From Fervidobacterium changbaicum (GTDB taxonomy: Bacteria > Thermotogota > Thermotogae > Thermotogales > Fervidobacteriaceae), in assembly GCF_004117075.1 (NCBI RefSeq), contig NZ_CP026721.1, positions 2,108,001 through 2,172,000 on the forward strand: a DNA stretch of 64,000 bases. The letters run 5' to 3'. The position numbers were made by a program, and so were the translations under genes. Under the pieces are notes generated by a model, which did not search any database, was not told where the DNA came from, and saw only the letters and a program-made list of their open reading frames with translations. Position 1 is the first letter of the stretch; each line of letters opens with the position of its first letter. Of the stretch, positions 53,217-63,825 are shown piece by piece.

Positions 53217-54395
53217 ATGAGAACAAGTTTATCTAAGTTGCTTGTCGGAGCTTTTTTGTTAGTTTTCCTAACTCTAATTTTTTCAGCGGGTGGGATTTCC
53301 TTAACAGAAAAGGTGAAACTCGTAATCCTACCTGCTAAAGTTGGCAGTGGTTGGAACATGGATGAGGTAGACTACCTTCTTGCGATATTGGAAGAGCAGG
53401 CGCTTGAACTTGGAAGATTTCAACTATTTCCAAGAGCGGATCTTAGTCAGATTATGAAAGAAAGGAACATGAGCGAGTTTGGTGTATCAGAAGCACTGCA
53501 AATTGGAAAGCTTGGAGGTTCAAAGTATGCATTGCTCCTGACTTTGACTGAACTATCGTCATTTTGGAGCAGCCAGTCGAAGTCATACATTGCTGTTTCG
53601 CGCTACACTATTAAGCTTTACAACATCGAAGATGGTAGCTTACTGGCATCCAAGACATTGGAGTCTGAGGGTTCGTCGAAAGATTCTGCTCAAAAAGCTA
53701 TCAGCGAAGCACTCAGAACCACTGCAAATGACATATGGTATGAACTACGACAGATTTTCAAACTGGAAGCTTATGTGAAGTCTATAAATGGCAACACGGT
53801 AGTATTATCAGGCGTCGATCCAAAAATTGTAAAGAAGGGATACATTTTTCAAATTGAAACTTCCTCAGGAGAAATTGGATACGTAAAGGTTGTCGGATAC
53901 AACAAGAGCGAAGGAACAGTTATAACTACCTTTATGTATGGAGCGATGCCTTCTGAATATGATGTAGCAACCGAATTTCCGGTAATGCCATTTAAGGGCG
54001 GTATCGGATTAGGAATGTTTTCTAACTACTTTGGACTTGGTATTTCAGCATGGGGAAGTACAGAAGAGATACCATTGCCGCTTTACATTGGTGTTGGAAC
54101 ATTCTTAGGTTCCATCGCTGGTTATACGCCTGTGTATCTCAATATGGGAGCAGGTTTAAATATTCTCGAAATGGGGAGAATAACTGTTGGCATGAACGGT
54201 GGACTTTCTTTGATAGGTTTAGTTGACCTGGATACATTTGAATCCCTAAGCTATATATTTGGTGCTTTTGGCGGAGCATTAGTCACATATGAATTCAATC
54301 CAAGGATGGGAGTGTACGGTAGTGTTGGATACTCACTTTATTTAGGCACGAACGGTCCCACTGGTATTGTATTCCAGCTCGGTATGTATTTCTGA
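53217..54395 (+). CDS. Exported CsgG-like protein with C-terminal beta-rich domain
   Basis: A 392-residue protein. An N-terminal hydrophobic signal (LLVGAFLLVFLTLIFSAGG) is followed by a CsgG/LpoB-like domain (VKLVILPAKVGSGWNMDEVDYLLAIL, FQLFPRADLSQIMKERN, LGGSKYALLLTLTEL, ISEALRTTANDIWYEL). The last ~150 residues are glycine- and aromatic-rich strands (GGIGLGMFSNYFGLGISAWG to GIVFQLGMYF), like an outer-membrane barrel ending in phenylalanine. CsgG-like domains form or regulate envelope assemblies. Family function in Thermotogae is unknown. ATG 53217 follows AAGGGAGGG. Confidence 0.65.
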   Translation: MRTSLSKLLVGAFLLVFLTLIFSAGGISLTEKVKLVILPAKVGSGWNMDEVDYLLAILEEQALELGRFQLFPRADLSQIMKERNMSEFGVSEALQIGKLGGSKYALLLTLTELSSFWSSQSKSYIAVSRYTIKLYNIEDGSLLASKTLESEGSSKDSAQKAISEALRTTANDIWYELRQIFKLEAYVKSINGNTVVLSGVDPKIVKKGYIFQIETSSGEIGYVKVVGYNKSEGTVITTFMYGAMPSEYDVATEFPVMPFKGGIGLGMFSNYFGLGISAWGSTEEIPLPLYIGVGTFLGSIAGYTPVYLNMGAGLNILEMGRITVGMNGGLSLIGLVDLDTFESLSYIFGAFGGALVTYEFNPRMGVYGSVGYSLYLGTNGPTGIVFQLGMYF

Positions 54396-54855
54396 CTTTT
54401 TCCATTTTGAAAGCTTCAAAGCAAATGCGAACAACGGAAAGTATGAAAAAGTACTTGTAGAGGAATAAAAGGCATTAGATAGCATTGTATGTATTTATAC
54501 CAGTAGATTTCCAAAATAGTCTAATCTCTGTGGCTTACTAATCAGGGTGAAAAGATGTGGGTAGACCTGAACTAGACGCATCGGATTTAGGTTTTAGATT
54601 ATTCATATTGTTCTTATTTGCAAGAATGCAGTAATACAGAAGGTACTTGTAGATTAAATGAGAAACAGAGACTGAGACGGACAACCCCGAGGGGAACAGA
54701 AAAGGTATAGACGCAAATGCTATTGGTCACTACACGTTTTACTTTAATTTAAAGAAATTGGCAAGCTTGACACGGAAAAACTGGGAATGAGATCCTAGAA
54801 AGGGAAAAATCTGAAAGTCTTATTAGAATTTTTCTCAAAAGTACCTTCGAAAATA
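54396..54855. other. 460-base stretch without a supported gene
   Basis: All six frames are broken by stops every few dozen codons, and I see no RNA structure of a known class. The base composition is like the rest of the window. It may be decayed coding sequence. Confidence 0.5.
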
Positions 54856-54925
54856 AAATCCCACTTTTCATTTTTCGAAAAGTGGGATTTGCTAAAAATC
54901 TTTAAGTCCCCCGAAAGGGGGACTT
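54856..54925 (-). terminator. Tandem hairpins downstream of the binding-protein pseudogene
   Basis: Two perfect stems in a row. 54904-54912 pairs with 54917-54925 (AAGTCCCCC/GGGGGACTT, tetraloop). 54856-54869 pairs with 54877-54890 (14 bp). On the reverse strand the second is followed by TATTTTC. They lie 14 bases beyond the stop of the gene at 54939. Confidence 0.75.
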
Positions 54926-54938
54926 AGTTCTTTAAAAA

Positions 54939-56194
54939 TTATTTGTATTCTTCTGCAAGATATTTCTTAATTTCGGCGTCTGCTTTCTTTATTGCAGTTT
55001 CCATGTCAACCTTTCCGTTTATGAAGTCGTTAAACATTGTGCTAACAACGTTTCTAATTTCCGTCCAAACAGATAGTTGCGGGTCCATCTTTGCGTTATC
55101 AATCTGTTGCAGTGGGATTTCGATAAGTGGGTCGGCTTTTGCTGCTTGCTTCCAAATTGTTGTTTGAAGTGCTGACCTTCTAACCGGTAGATAACCTGTG
55201 TTAACCGCCCAGTAGGCCGTAACTTCTGGAGAAATGAGGTATTTCATGAATTCCCAAGCGGCGCGTTTTTCTTCTTCTTTGGCTGTTGAGAACATGATTA
55301 CGTCTGTTCCTGCAAATGGGACGTTTCTTGTTTTCCAAACGGGAACTGGTGCCCATGACCACTGGAATTTACCTTTTGCTGATTGTTCAACGTACGTTCT
55401 TCCTGCAATCGTATCTATGTACATAAGGACTGTACCCTGACCGAATATATCGTTGAGGTATCCACCTTGTGCAAATGCGATTTTATCATCGAGTAGCTTT
55501 TTGAAGAAAGAACTTCTCTTGTTTCAGGTGAGTCAATAGCAGAGACGTATTTTCCACTGCTGTCTTTTTTGACAATATCCCCACCGCGCATCATTAGGAA
55601 TATCTGGAATGTATCGACCGTTGTTCTGAATGCAAAACCGTAGACATCAGGTTTTCCGTCCTTGTTCTTATCTTTAGTAAGAGCTCTTGCAGAGTAGAGC
55701 AGTTCGTTGATTGTTTTCGGAACGCTTATACCAGCTGCTGAAAGTGCGGTTGCATTGTAGTACATGATGTAAAGGCTCTTGTTGAACGGAACGGCATAAA
55801 CTGTGTTACCCCATGTACAGTTGTCTCTGAATGCTTTGAAAACATCTTCCCACTCAGCTTTTGTAATACCTATCTTTGGATCGTTCATGTACTTGTTCAG
55901 TGGTTCGACGATCTTGCTCTGGAGCAATTTCGCTGTCCAGTTTGCGTACGCTTGTGAAATCGTTGGAAGTTGCCCTGCCTGAGCACCTGCAAGTAATTTC
56001 TGTTGCAGAGCGTTATAGTTGCCTATGTAAACTGCTTCAACAACGATATCTGGGTGCGATTCGTTGAATGCCTTCACGATCTGGTTAAGTGTGTCTCCTT
56101 GTGCTCCACCCATAGCGTGCCAGAACACTACTTTCGTTGCACCAAAGAACGTTACTGAGAGAACCAACAATAGAACCAAAAGGAACTTCTTCAT
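54939..56194 (-). pseudogene. Sugar-type ABC transporter substrate-binding protein, single frameshift
   Basis: The gene starts at ATG 56194 (AGGAGGTG upstream) with signal MKKFLLVLLLVLSVTFFGA and the family 1 binding-protein start KVVFWHAMGGAQGDTLNQIVKAFN. The frame holds to about SPETREVL, near 55510. The correct continuation FFKKLLDDKIAFAQGGYLND lies in another frame and runs on through GQGTVLMYIDTIAGRTYVEQ, FAGTDVIMFSTAKEEEKRAAWEFMKYL and the normal C-terminus at 54939. A single base appears to be missing in the TTCTTTCTTC region. Restored, the protein is ~418 residues, the usual length. No permease or ATPase genes adjoin it. Confidence 0.88.
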
Positions 56195-56271
56195 ACCCTG
56201 CACCTCCTGCTATAAAAAGTGATGTTTTGGATGGGAATAATATTCTCGAAATTCGTACACCGTAGCAAATT

Positions 56272-56277
56272 ATTATA
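56272..56277 (-). promoter_or_regulatory. -10 box for the binding-protein gene
   Basis: TATAAT on the reverse strand about 80 bases before the start at 56194. No convincing -35 at 16-18 bases. Confidence 0.35.
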
Positions 56278-56308
56278 CCACCAAACCACTCAGATTTCAT
56301 TAACATTT

Positions 56309-56569
56309 TTAAATATCCAGTTTGAAGGATCGGACGGGTCCACCCTGTTTTCTTGCAATTTCATTCAGTTCCCTCAAAATTTCTTGTTTTTCCAAGCCTA
56401 ACCTCTCTAATTCTTCGCCTATCGTTCCCCATTTGACATCTCCGCATACTATTACTTTAATACCTCTTTCAAGTAAAGGCTGTATTAAGTACGGAAAATG
56501 TTCTGCGATCTCTTCAAAACTTGTGTTCTCTGTTATGTATACCTCTTGCATGTTATGAGCATTATCCAT
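56309..56569 (-). CDS. DUF1858-domain protein
   Basis: An 86-residue protein. ITENTSFEEIAEHFPYLIQPLLERGIKVIVCGD matches the DUF1858 pattern, in which a helix pair is followed by a glycine and a cysteine. The usual C-x-x-C is reduced to a single cysteine here. DUF1858 proteins are small, often near hybrid-cluster or redox proteins; function unknown. ATG 56569 follows GGGAGGG. It lies 32 bases after comF on the same strand. Confidence 0.7.
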   Translation of the reverse strand: MDNAHNMQEVYITENTSFEEIAEHFPYLIQPLLERGIKVIVCGDVKWGTIGEELERLGLEKQEILRELNEIARKQGGPVRSFKLDI

Positions 56570-56601
56570 ACGATTCCCTCCCAACACCTTATGACTTTTT
56601 A

Positions 56602-57294
56602 TTAACCCCTGTTTAGAGCTATCACACAAAGATAGATTTCCTTTGGTTTTGCACCTTTCAAGATTTTCGCAGCTTCCAGCATAGTATTCCCCGTTGTTAA
56701 AACATCGTCTATTAAAAGCACTTTTTTGCCGTTCAGATACGTCGAATTATCCGTTAAAGCGAACTTCCCCTTAACAGCTTCTGCTCTATCATTTGTTAGC
56801 AATTGGTCGGTTTCACGGACGGCTCTTAATGCGTCTATCGAAGGTAGACCTGATATGACTTCGAGCTCTTTTGCTATCAGTCTCATATGGTCGTATCCAC
56901 GTTTCTTCTTTGCACTCCTTGTAGCTGGCACGTAAGTGATTAGGTCTATTGAAAGCTTGTTTGATTGAATGGTACTGTAAAGCATTTTTGCAAAAGCTTT
57001 GGCAAGCGAGTGATGATTTTTGAATTTGTAGGATATTATGAACTCCCTGAGCCTTTCCTCGTAGAATCCAAAATAGTGTACTGAAGCTGTACCAATTCTC
57101 TTGGTCGTTACAGCAGGAGGTCCGTCTATAACTAATGCACATTCAGTGCAAAGCCTTTTTCCATGGCTTGGTGAACCACAAACTATACACTCAGTATCCG
57201 TGACCAGATTTAGGAGGTTTTCGAGGAAACTTTCAAACGCATTACTGACTACTGATAAACTTTTTCTAAAAACCCTAAATCTCGATGACTTCAT
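56602..57294 (-). CDS. comF: ComF family phosphoribosyltransferase-like protein
   Basis: A 230-residue protein. A four-cysteine zinc site near the N-terminus (CIVCGSPSHGKRLCTEC) is followed by a type I phosphoribosyltransferase fold: YKFKNHHSLAKAFAKML, LITYVPATRSAKKKRGYDHMRLIAKEL and the PRPP loop VLLIDDVLTTGNTMLEAA. ComF supports DNA uptake or recombination in competent bacteria; the two prepilins in this window fit a competence system. ATG 57294 overlaps the end of the phosphodiesterase gene by 20 bases. Confidence 0.9.
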   Translation of the reverse strand: MKSSRFRVFRKSLSVVSNAFESFLENLLNLVTDTECIVCGSPSHGKRLCTECALVIDGPPAVTTKRIGTASVHYFGFYEERLREFIISYKFKNHHSLAKAFAKMLYSTIQSNKLSIDLITYVPATRSAKKKRGYDHMRLIAKELEVISGLPSIDALRAVRETDQLLTNDRAEAVKGKFALTDNSTYLNGKKVLLIDDVLTTGNTMLEAAKILKGAKPKEIYLCVIALNRG

Positions 57295-57787
57295 ACTCAC
57301 GTGTTTCAGGCCTAAGAATAACAGCCGTAGCCCTTCCAGTGAGGTAGCCACAGGATTCGCCTGGGTTAATCACCAATGTTCTTCCTTCAGTTCTAATATC
57401 CAATTGGTGTGTATGACCGTAAAACACGAAGTCGTACAACTGGGACTTTATTGCAGGAAGCAGCGCGTACGGTTCATGCATAAGAAAAATTCTGAAACCT
57501 TCTTCTTCTTTTTCGTACGGTTGGTTGTGAAGCGTGTTTTGAAATTTTTGCATCAGGAATAATTTCTCACCATCGTTGTTACCAAATATCCCGAAGAACT
57601 TGATTTCTTCTGCAAGAAAGTACGGAGCCATAAAAGGTGAAACGATATCTCCTAAATGGTATATGTGGGTAACTCCTCTTTGTCTCGCTATTTCCATAAA
57701 TTTTTTCGCATTGGATATGTTATCATGCGAATCACTTATTATCATCCACAGAAGATTGGATTGATTCATTTTCATTCTTGACTCCAT
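57275..57787 (-). CDS. Metallophosphoesterase, YfcE/MJ0936 family
   Basis: A ~170-residue calcineurin-like phosphodiesterase. Metal ligands are seen in IISDSHDN, YHLGDIVSP, FGNNDGE, FLMHEP and YGHTHQLDI. NPGESCGYLTGRATAVIL is the family ending. It acts on phosphodiester or phosphomonoester substrates with Mn. Start choice is uncertain: ATG 57787 has GGAGGTG ten bases away, while ATG 57775, 57769 and 57745 follow. The gene overlaps the upstream membrane protein gene by about 55 bases, unusually long. Confidence 0.85.
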   Translation of the reverse strand: MESRMKMNQSNLLWMIISDSHDNISNAKKFMEIARQRGVTHIYHLGDIVSPFMAPYFLAEEIKFFGIFGNNDGEKLFLMQKFQNTLHNQPYEKEEEGFRIFLMHEPYALLPAIKSQLYDFVFYGHTHQLDIRTEGRTLVINPGESCGYLTGRATAVILRPETREYEVIEI

Positions 57788-58796
57788 CAACGTGCGACAC
57801 CTCCTCCCTGAATCTTGCAAATCTCCACATAAAGAAAACTCCAAGTAGTATAATTAGATAATAAGTTACAAGCCTGAATACAAATATCCCAGTCATTGCA
57901 GATTTCGGATCGTAGAGATGGGAGAAAATCAGTTGGTAAAAACCCTCAACACCGCCACTTGAACCTGGTGTTGGGATATAAAACACTATAGTGTTAAGCA
58001 TGTTAAACGCACCCCAGATAACTGTAAGTGGCACTTTTACACTGCTCACCGCTTCGATAGAGTATTTCAGCATAAACGCCGGGATAGGCGATATCACCAA
58101 CCCGAGTACGAAATCTATTATTAGGGTCCAGTAGTTTTTGCGAAACAGTTCTTTTGTGGACTTTGTCATTTTGTCAAGCCATTCTAATGCCTTTTTCTCT
58201 TTTTCCTCAAGTTTCTTTGATTTCGTCATCCGTGAGAAGAATTTAAAAGCAGAGAAAAGAAAATTCTTGTTAGTAAAAGCTAAAATACCTGCAACTGTTA
58301 TTCCCAGCGTAACTAAAAAGCCAACCATTATCACGGACAAACCTACTGTGTTTTTAAGTTCTCTGAGTATTGTTTTCAACATTATCATGTTTACTGTAAA
58401 TGTAATAAACACACCTTCGAACATTCGCGTCAAAGAAATGTTAGTAGCTTCGTGGGAGGGAATTCCCAATTTGGTAAAATGGTAGATCTGCAGAGGTTGA
58501 CCACCTATTGACATTGGGGTTACGAAGGAAAAGAACACGGTAAGAAAAAAGTTCTCAAGGGATTGAAAGAATGTTATTTTGTAGCCCAAACTACGCAAGA
58601 CTATTACCGTTCTTATGGACTGTGAAGCATAATCCAAACTAAGTAAAAGTATGAGAACCAGAACGGCTTTAAAAGGATAGGTCTTGAGCGCTATTATCGG
58701 ATTCTGTTTTGCAAAGAAGATGCCTATGATATTCACTATGGCTATTCCTATTACCAGTGCTATTAGTACGTTTTTCAGAATCTTCTTTACATCCAA
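57732..58796 (-). CDS. Membrane protein of the lysylphosphatidylglycerol synthase-like (flippase-type) family
   Basis: A 354-residue integral membrane protein with about eight to nine helices. FSFVTPMSIGGQPLQIYHFTKLGIPSHEATNISLTRMFE and TPGSSGGVEGFYQLIFSH are the conserved parts of the UPF0104/LPG_synthase_TM family (AglD/MprF N-terminal domain-like). Such proteins move or modify lipids. The soluble MprF synthase domain is absent. TTG 58796 follows GGAGGAG at six bases. Confidence 0.85.
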   Translation of the reverse strand: MDVKKILKNVLIALVIGIAIVNIIGIFFAKQNPIIALKTYPFKAVLVLILLLSLDYASQSIRTVIVLRSLGYKITFFQSLENFFLTVFFSFVTPMSIGGQPLQIYHFTKLGIPSHEATNISLTRMFEGVFITFTVNMIMLKTILRELKNTVGLSVIMVGFLVTLGITVAGILAFTNKNFLFSAFKFFSRMTKSKKLEEKEKKALEWLDKMTKSTKELFRKNYWTLIIDFVLGLVISPIPAFMLKYSIEAVSSVKVPLTVIWGAFNMLNTIVFYIPTPGSSGGVEGFYQLIFSHLYDPKSAMTGIFVFRLVTYYLIILLGVFFMWRFARFREEVSHVDGVKNENESIQSSVDDNK

Positions 58797-58836
58797 GCAA
58801 ATCTCCTCCTATATCGGCTAAGATTATTGCGTCTCC

Positions 58837-59553
58837 TTAGATAAGACTATCATCTTCCAAGTGTCTTTTAAGAAAAATCATATCCTCCATTGTTGTAACT
58901 TTTAGGTTTAACCTGCTTCCAGTGACGTAGTAAACATCATGCCCTGCGTTTAATACTATCGACGCTTCGTCGGTAAAAAGATGCAAAGAATCTAATTGGG
59001 ACTCCATAGCTGATTTGATAAGGTGATACTTGAAACTTTGCGGTGTTTGATGGATAAACACCTTACTGCGTGGAATTATTTCATCGACCTTACTCCCGTC
59101 TTCCGAATAGCTTACTGTCTCCGTCGTGTTTATCGCAGTCACCACAGCTCCATATCCACTTGCAGCCTCTATATTTTGCTGAACAATCTTCTTACTTACA
59201 AGAGGTCTTGCCCCATCGTGAATAACAACGATATCCTCTTGACCTGCTAAATCTTTTAAAAAGTTTAGTCCGTTCCAAACGGAGTGTTCTCTAGTGCCCC
59301 CGCCAGTAACAAAATCAACCAGATTAATGTAATCACTAAGCAATGTCTTTGATTCACTCAAATAGTTTTCGGGACAGACAATAATTATTCTATCAAAAAG
59401 CTTGAAATTAACAAACTTTTCAACAACGAATTCCAACAGAGTTTTATTGCGAATTTCGTCGATAACGTAGAACTGTTTAGGTTTATCCCAGCCAAATCGT
59501 GAACCAATGCCACCAAACATCAAAAGAGCAAAAACTTTTTCTTTTTGGCTCAT
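58837..59553 (-). CDS. ispD: 2-C-methyl-D-erythritol 4-phosphate cytidylyltransferase
   Basis: A 238-residue nucleotidyltransferase of the MEP isoprenoid pathway: MEP + CTP gives CDP-ME. It has the CTP loop [49 protein letters not shown]-type [26 protein letters not shown] and [14 protein letters not shown]. TarI-type ribitol-phosphate cytidylyltransferase is a close relative but the motifs favour IspD. The ATG overlaps the ligA stop by four bases (ATGA). Confidence 0.88.
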   Translation of the reverse strand: MSQKEKVFALLMFGGIGSRFGWDKPKQFYVIDEIRNKTLLEFVVEKFVNFKLFDRIIIVCPENYLSESKTLLSDYINLVDFVTGGGTREHSVWNGLNFLKDLAGQEDIVVIHDGARPLVSKKIVQQNIEAASGYGAVVTAINTTETVSYSEDGSKVDEIIPRSKVFIHQTPQSFKYHLIKSAMESQLDSLHLFTDEASIVLNAGHDVYYVTGSRLNLKVTTMEDMIFLKRHLEDDSLI

Positions 59554-61568
59554 TCCTGTTGTCCACCCTTTTGCGCTCTTCTTTCTTCTACCATTTGTAG
59601 AAATTCGTCTTCAGTTATGGTTTTGACCCCATATTTCTGCGCTTTTTGTAGCTTACTTCCGGGGTTTTCACCAACGATTAGATAATCCGTTTTCTTGGAA
59701 ATATTATCGGTGAAGTGACCACCTAAAGATTCGATGAATCTCTTTATTTCTTCCCTTGAGAAAGATTTAAGCGTTCCTGTTACGCAAAAAGTTAAACCAG
59801 TTAGCACATCTTCCTTGACTTCGATATCGCTCTTTGTGTTCACACCAGCCTTTTTAAGTTTTTCTATAATTTCCTTCGTCTTTGGAAGTTTGAAATAGTC
59901 GTATATACTCTTTGCTGTGTCCTCACCTATGCCCTCTATTAACAATAAATCAGCTATTGTAGAATTCGTGAGTTCATCCAGCGAGCGGAATTTCCTTGCC
60001 AATATCTTGGCTGTGCGCTCACCAACACCAGGAATTCCAAGTCCAACAATCAATCTGTCAAAACTCACGGATTTTGCTTTCTCAATTTGCGATAGTATGT
60101 TTGAAATCATCTTAGGTCCAAGACCACTAATTTGTGCGAGGTCAAAAACTGTCAAGTAGAATATATCAGCTATGTCTTTAACTAAACCTGCATCAACGAT
60201 CTTTGAAATAATTTTCGGTCCGAGACCTTGTATATCGAGTGCCTGCCTCGAAACGAAAACCTCCAAATGTCTTTTCAACTTCGCCGGACAGTGTGGATTT
60301 AAACATTTGTACGCAACGTATTCCTTTGATTCCTTTCCTACGGGACCACCACATACAGGACAGTTGTCGGGAACGGTTATAGGTTGTTCCTGCCCAGTTC
60401 TTAAGTCTTTAACCACATGGACGACCTGAGGAATTATACCCCCGGCTTTTTCTATCAAAACATAATCACCTATTTTTATGTCTTTTTCCTTTATATAGTC
60501 AAAATTATGCAAAGAAGCTCTTTTAATGATAGTACCCTCGAGTTCAACGGGCTCGAATTCGGCAACAGGAGTTATCACACCTGTGCGGCCCACTTGATAG
60601 GACACAGCTATAATTTTTGTCCGTGCTTGTTGAGCGGGGAATTTAAATGCGATAGCCCAACGCGGTGATTTTGCAGTCCAGCCAAGTTCATTTTGTTTTT
60701 CAAAATCATTTACCTTTACAACTACACCATCGATCCAGTATTCAAGATTGCTTCTTTCCTTGGACCACTTGCGCCAGTACTCAATGACCTCTTCTATCGA
60801 CTCACACAGTTTGTTGTGTGGGTTTACTTTGAAGTGTAATTTTTTGAGAAATTCCAAGGCCTCCCACTGACTCTTCAACCCATACTGCTGTGGTTTAACT
60901 ACGTAGTACATGAACGAGTCCAAATTTCTCTTTGCAACTTCTGCCGGATCTAATAGATGGAGCGTACCTGCAGTTGCATTCCTTGGATTTGCGAAGGGCG
61001 CAAGGCCTTCTTCTTCCCTTTGCTGGTTGTACTCTTCAAAGTAACTCACGGGCATGAATATTTCGCCACGAACTTCTATCGTAATCGGCTCCGGCAGTCT
61101 AAGAGGGATAGATTTCACGGTCTTCACGTTAGCTGTAACATCGTCACCTTTTAATCCGTCACCTCTTGTAATTGCTTTTAACAACAATCCGTTCTCGTAC
61201 CTGAGAGCAATGGAAACTCCATCTATTTTCAGTTCGGCAACGTACTCAACATCTCCAACCGTTTTTCTGACGCGCTCATGGAAGTTCAGTATTTCAGCCT
61301 CGTTATAGGTGTTATCCAAGCTCAGCATTGGTTCGCTGTGCTCAACTGTTTCAAAACCTTCAATAGGCTGACCACCAACCCTCTGGGTTGGTGAATCTGG
61401 CGTTCTGAGTTCCGGATATTTTTCCTCAAGCTCGATAAGCCTTTGCATTAATTTATCATATTCTTCATCGGTTATAACTGGGCTTGCCAAAACGTAGTAA
61501 CGATAGTTATGATACTCAATCTCTCTTCTTAGCTTTTCTACCTCTTCCCTTATTTTTTCTGGAACCAT
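59550..61568 (-). CDS. ligA: NAD-dependent DNA ligase
   Basis: A 672-residue ligase. The Ia domain binds NMN ([20 protein letters not shown]). The adenylation lysine is K114 in AELKIDGVS. The OB fold, a zinc finger [19 protein letters not shown], tandem HhH and a BRCT domain ([20 protein letters not shown]) complete the enzyme. ATG 61568 is six bases after GAGGGG; ATG 61574 would leave no spacing. It overlaps the 3' end of rnr by 53 bases. Confidence 0.97.
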   Translation of the reverse strand: MVPEKIREEVEKLRREIEYHNYRYYVLASPVITDEEYDKLMQRLIELEEKYPELRTPDSPTQRVGGQPIEGFETVEHSEPMLSLDNTYNEAEILNFHERVRKTVGDVEYVAELKIDGVSIALRYENGLLLKAITRGDGLKGDDVTANVKTVKSIPLRLPEPITIEVRGEIFMPVSYFEEYNQQREEEGLAPFANPRNATAGTLHLLDPAEVAKRNLDSFMYYVVKPQQYGLKSQWEALEFLKKLHFKVNPHNKLCESIEEVIEYWRKWSKERSNLEYWIDGVVVKVNDFEKQNELGWTAKSPRWAIAFKFPAQQARTKIIAVSYQVGRTGVITPVAEFEPVELEGTIIKRASLHNFDYIKEKDIKIGDYVLIEKAGGIIPQVVHVVKDLRTGQEQPITVPDNCPVCGGPVGKESKEYVAYKCLNPHCPAKLKRHLEVFVSRQALDIQGLGPKIISKIVDAGLVKDIADIFYLTVFDLAQISGLGPKMISNILSQIEKAKSVSFDRLIVGLGIPGVGERTAKILARKFRSLDELTNSTIADLLLIEGIGEDTAKSIYDYFKLPKTKEIIEKLKKAGVNTKSDIEVKEDVLTGLTFCVTGTLKSFSREEIKRFIESLGGHFTDNISKKTDYLIVGENPGSKLQKAQKYGVKTITEDEFLQMVEERRAQKGGQQE

Positions 61569-63825
61569 CGCCATCCCCTCTTTTATCCTTCTTATCCTTT
61601 TTCTTACTTGGTTTCTCCTTGATTTTCACGCCTTCTATAAGCTTATCTATTTCTGATTCACTTTCTGCCTGGATTGATTTACCCGATTTTTGTTTCTCAA
61701 GCTTTTTAAGGTCTTCAGCTGAAGCTATTTCAAAATCGATCTCCATTCTCACCTTATCTGCTCTTACAACTTTCGCTTTCAGCACGTCACCGATCCTATA
61801 AACCGTTCCAGTTCGTTTACCGACGAGAATGCTTTTGACCTCATCGTAGTAATAGTAATCATCAAGAGTTGAAACGTGGATTAAACCGGAGATATATTTA
61901 TCAGGTATTTCAACAAACATACCGAACTTTGTGACCGATGTTACAACAACATCGTACACTTCACCAATGTGCCTTGAGATGTAATCGATCTTCTTCAATG
62001 CCTCGTAATCCCACTCTGCCTCATCGGCAACCCTTTCTCTCTTGCTGCAGTGAACAGCAGCCTTGGCGAGGTACTTTTCGAGCTTTTTAAGCTCCTTTTT
62101 AGATATTGCGCCACCAGTTTCCAAGTACAGCTTCAGCAATCTGTGGACAATCAAGTCTGGATACCTTCTAATTGGTGAAGTGAAGTGAGTATAAGCTTCT
62201 GATGCAAGGCCAAAATGTCCCACATTGCTCGGTGAATATATCGCGCGTTTCATTGAACGAACCAAGAGCCTTTGGATACTGCTTCTGAGAGGGTGGTCCT
62301 TTGTCTTTTCAAGAAGTTCTTGGAGAACTCTTGGGTGTATTTGTTGCGGGAGTTTCATTTTTATCCCCAGCGCACTTAGGTAGTTCTTTAACTGGAGCAT
62401 CGTATCAAAATCTGGTTCTTCGTGTATTCTGTATATAAAAGGAATGCCCGCGTTGTGGAATATTTCGGCAACGGTTTCATTTGCCTTTATCATGAACTCT
62501 TCGATAATTACCTCGGACTCACCGCGTCTTCTCGGTACTATATCAACTGCGTGACCCTTCTCATCAAGGATGATTTTTACCTCATCGCCTTCGATGTCGA
62601 GTATAGCACCCCTTCTTCTTCTGTTCTCCCTCAGAATGTCTTTCAATTCTTTCATCAAATATATGTGTTCGGCCAAGTCTTTGAGTTTATCACCTTCTGT
62701 TCTGCCCTCAAGGAAGGCATTGACATCATCGTACACGAGCCTTCTGTAACTTCGGATCACCCCGTTTCCAACCTTGTAGTCTACAACGTCACCTTGTTTG
62801 TTGATTTCCATAATCAACGACATCACAAGCCTATCTTCACCTTGCACAAGGCTACACAAACCGTTCGAAAGTTTGAATGGTAGCATAGGGATAACCCTAT
62901 CTGCTAAGTAAACACTCGTTGCTCTGTTGTACGCCTCGTTATCCAGTGCAGTCCCCGGTTTTACGTAATGTGATACATCTGCAATGTGTACACCAAGAAG
63001 GTAATTACCGTTTGGGAGCTTCTTTACCTGTACCGCATCGTCAAAATCCTTTGCATCAGGTCCGTCTATTGTTACTATCACTTCATTCCTAAAATCCCAT
63101 CTACCTTCCAGGTCTTCTTCTTGAACGCTATCTGGTAAAGCAGCAGCTTCTTTAAGCACTTCTTCCGGAAATTCGACGGGGAGATTGTGCTTAATAACAA
63201 CTGTTGGGAAATCAGTAGCCGGGTCTTCGACTTTTCCAAGCACTTCAACCACGCGCGCTTGAGGAGATTTCGTTGGAGATGGATATCTGATGATTTCAGC
63301 GACAACCTTCATTCCAGGTTTCGCACCATTTATCTCCTCGACTGGGATAGAGAACTCGAACGGCAGTTTCGGATCATCGGGGATGACGAAAGCAAATTGT
63401 CCTCTTGTTTGGAAAACGCCGACGAATTGCTTAATCCCTCTCTCGAGTACTTTGACAACTCTCCCTTCCGGTAATTCGTACCATTTTCCTATAATCTGGA
63501 CTAAAACCTTATCTTTGTGCATTGCATAATTTGTTTTCTCAACAGGAACAGCGATTTCTGACCCGTCATCGGTCGTTACGAAAGCGAGATTACCGCTTCT
63601 TGTGAACTCAATTATTCCAGTGAGCAGATTCCCTTTAGTTAGCGTGTATCTCCCGTCGTCGCCTCTGAAAATGTACCCTTGATTGACTAAATCTTCGAGC
63701 ATCGCTTTGAGTTTTTGTTTGTCACTTTGCTCAGTGATTTCAAAATGCCTGCACAATTCTTTGAACGTCATGGGACTATACTCTGGAGATTTGAAAAAGT
63801 TTTTCAATTCGGATTTTTTTAACAC
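61516..63825 (-). CDS. rnr: Ribonuclease R
   Basis: A 769-residue 3'-5' exoribonuclease. It has an N-terminal winged helix ([20 protein letters not shown]), two cold-shock domains, the RNB catalytic domain with [26 protein letters not shown] and [16 protein letters not shown], a C-terminal S1 domain ([20 protein letters not shown]) and a lysine-rich tail. It degrades structured RNA and takes part in tmRNA quality control. GTG 63825 follows AAGGAGGGGG. The basic tail is encoded by the region overlapping ligA. Confidence 0.96.
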   Translation of the reverse strand: MLKKSELKNFFKSPEYSPMTFKELCRHFEITEQSDKQKLKAMLEDLVNQGYIFRGDDGRYTLTKGNLLTGIIEFTRSGNLAFVTTDDGSEIAVPVEKTNYAMHKDKVLVQIIGKWYELPEGRVVKVLERGIKQFVGVFQTRGQFAFVIPDDPKLPFEFSIPVEEINGAKPGMKVVAEIIRYPSPTKSPQARVVEVLGKVEDPATDFPTVVIKHNLPVEFPEEVLKEAAALPDSVQEEDLEGRWDFRNEVIVTIDGPDAKDFDDAVQVKKLPNGNYLLGVHIADVSHYVKPGTALDNEAYNRATSVYLADRVIPMLPFKLSNGLCSLVQGEDRLVMSLIMEINKQGDVVDYKVGNGVIRSYRRLVYDDVNAFLEGRTEGDKLKDLAEHIYLMKELKDILRENRRRRGAILDIEGDEVKIILDEKGHAVDIVPRRRGESEVIIEEFMIKANETVAEIFHNAGIPFIYRIHEEPDFDTMLQLKNYLSALGIKMKLPQQIHPRVLQELLEKTKDHPLRSSIQRLLVRSMKRAIYSPSNVGHFGLASEAYTHFTSPIRRYPDLIVHRLLKLYLETGGAISKKELKKLEKYLAKAAVHCSKRERVADEAEWDYEALKKIDYISRHIGEVYDVVVTSVTKFGMFVEIPDKYISGLIHVSTLDDYYYYDEVKSILVGKRTGTVYRIGDVLKAKVVRADKVRMEIDFEIASAEDLKKLEKQKSGKSIQAESESEIDKLIEGVKIKEKPSKKKDKKDKRGDGDGSRKNKGRGRKAKKRD

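Noticed and set aside
54396-54840. Possible structured RNA after the CsgG-like gene
   Set aside because: I looked for tRNA, tmRNA, SRP and RNase P consensus parts and riboswitch cores and found none; only the hairpins at 54856-54925 are convincing.
62422-62883. Plus-strand 153-codon frame opposite rnr
   Set aside because: It lies wholly within the conserved RNB domain of RNase R on the other strand and shows no recognisable family pattern.
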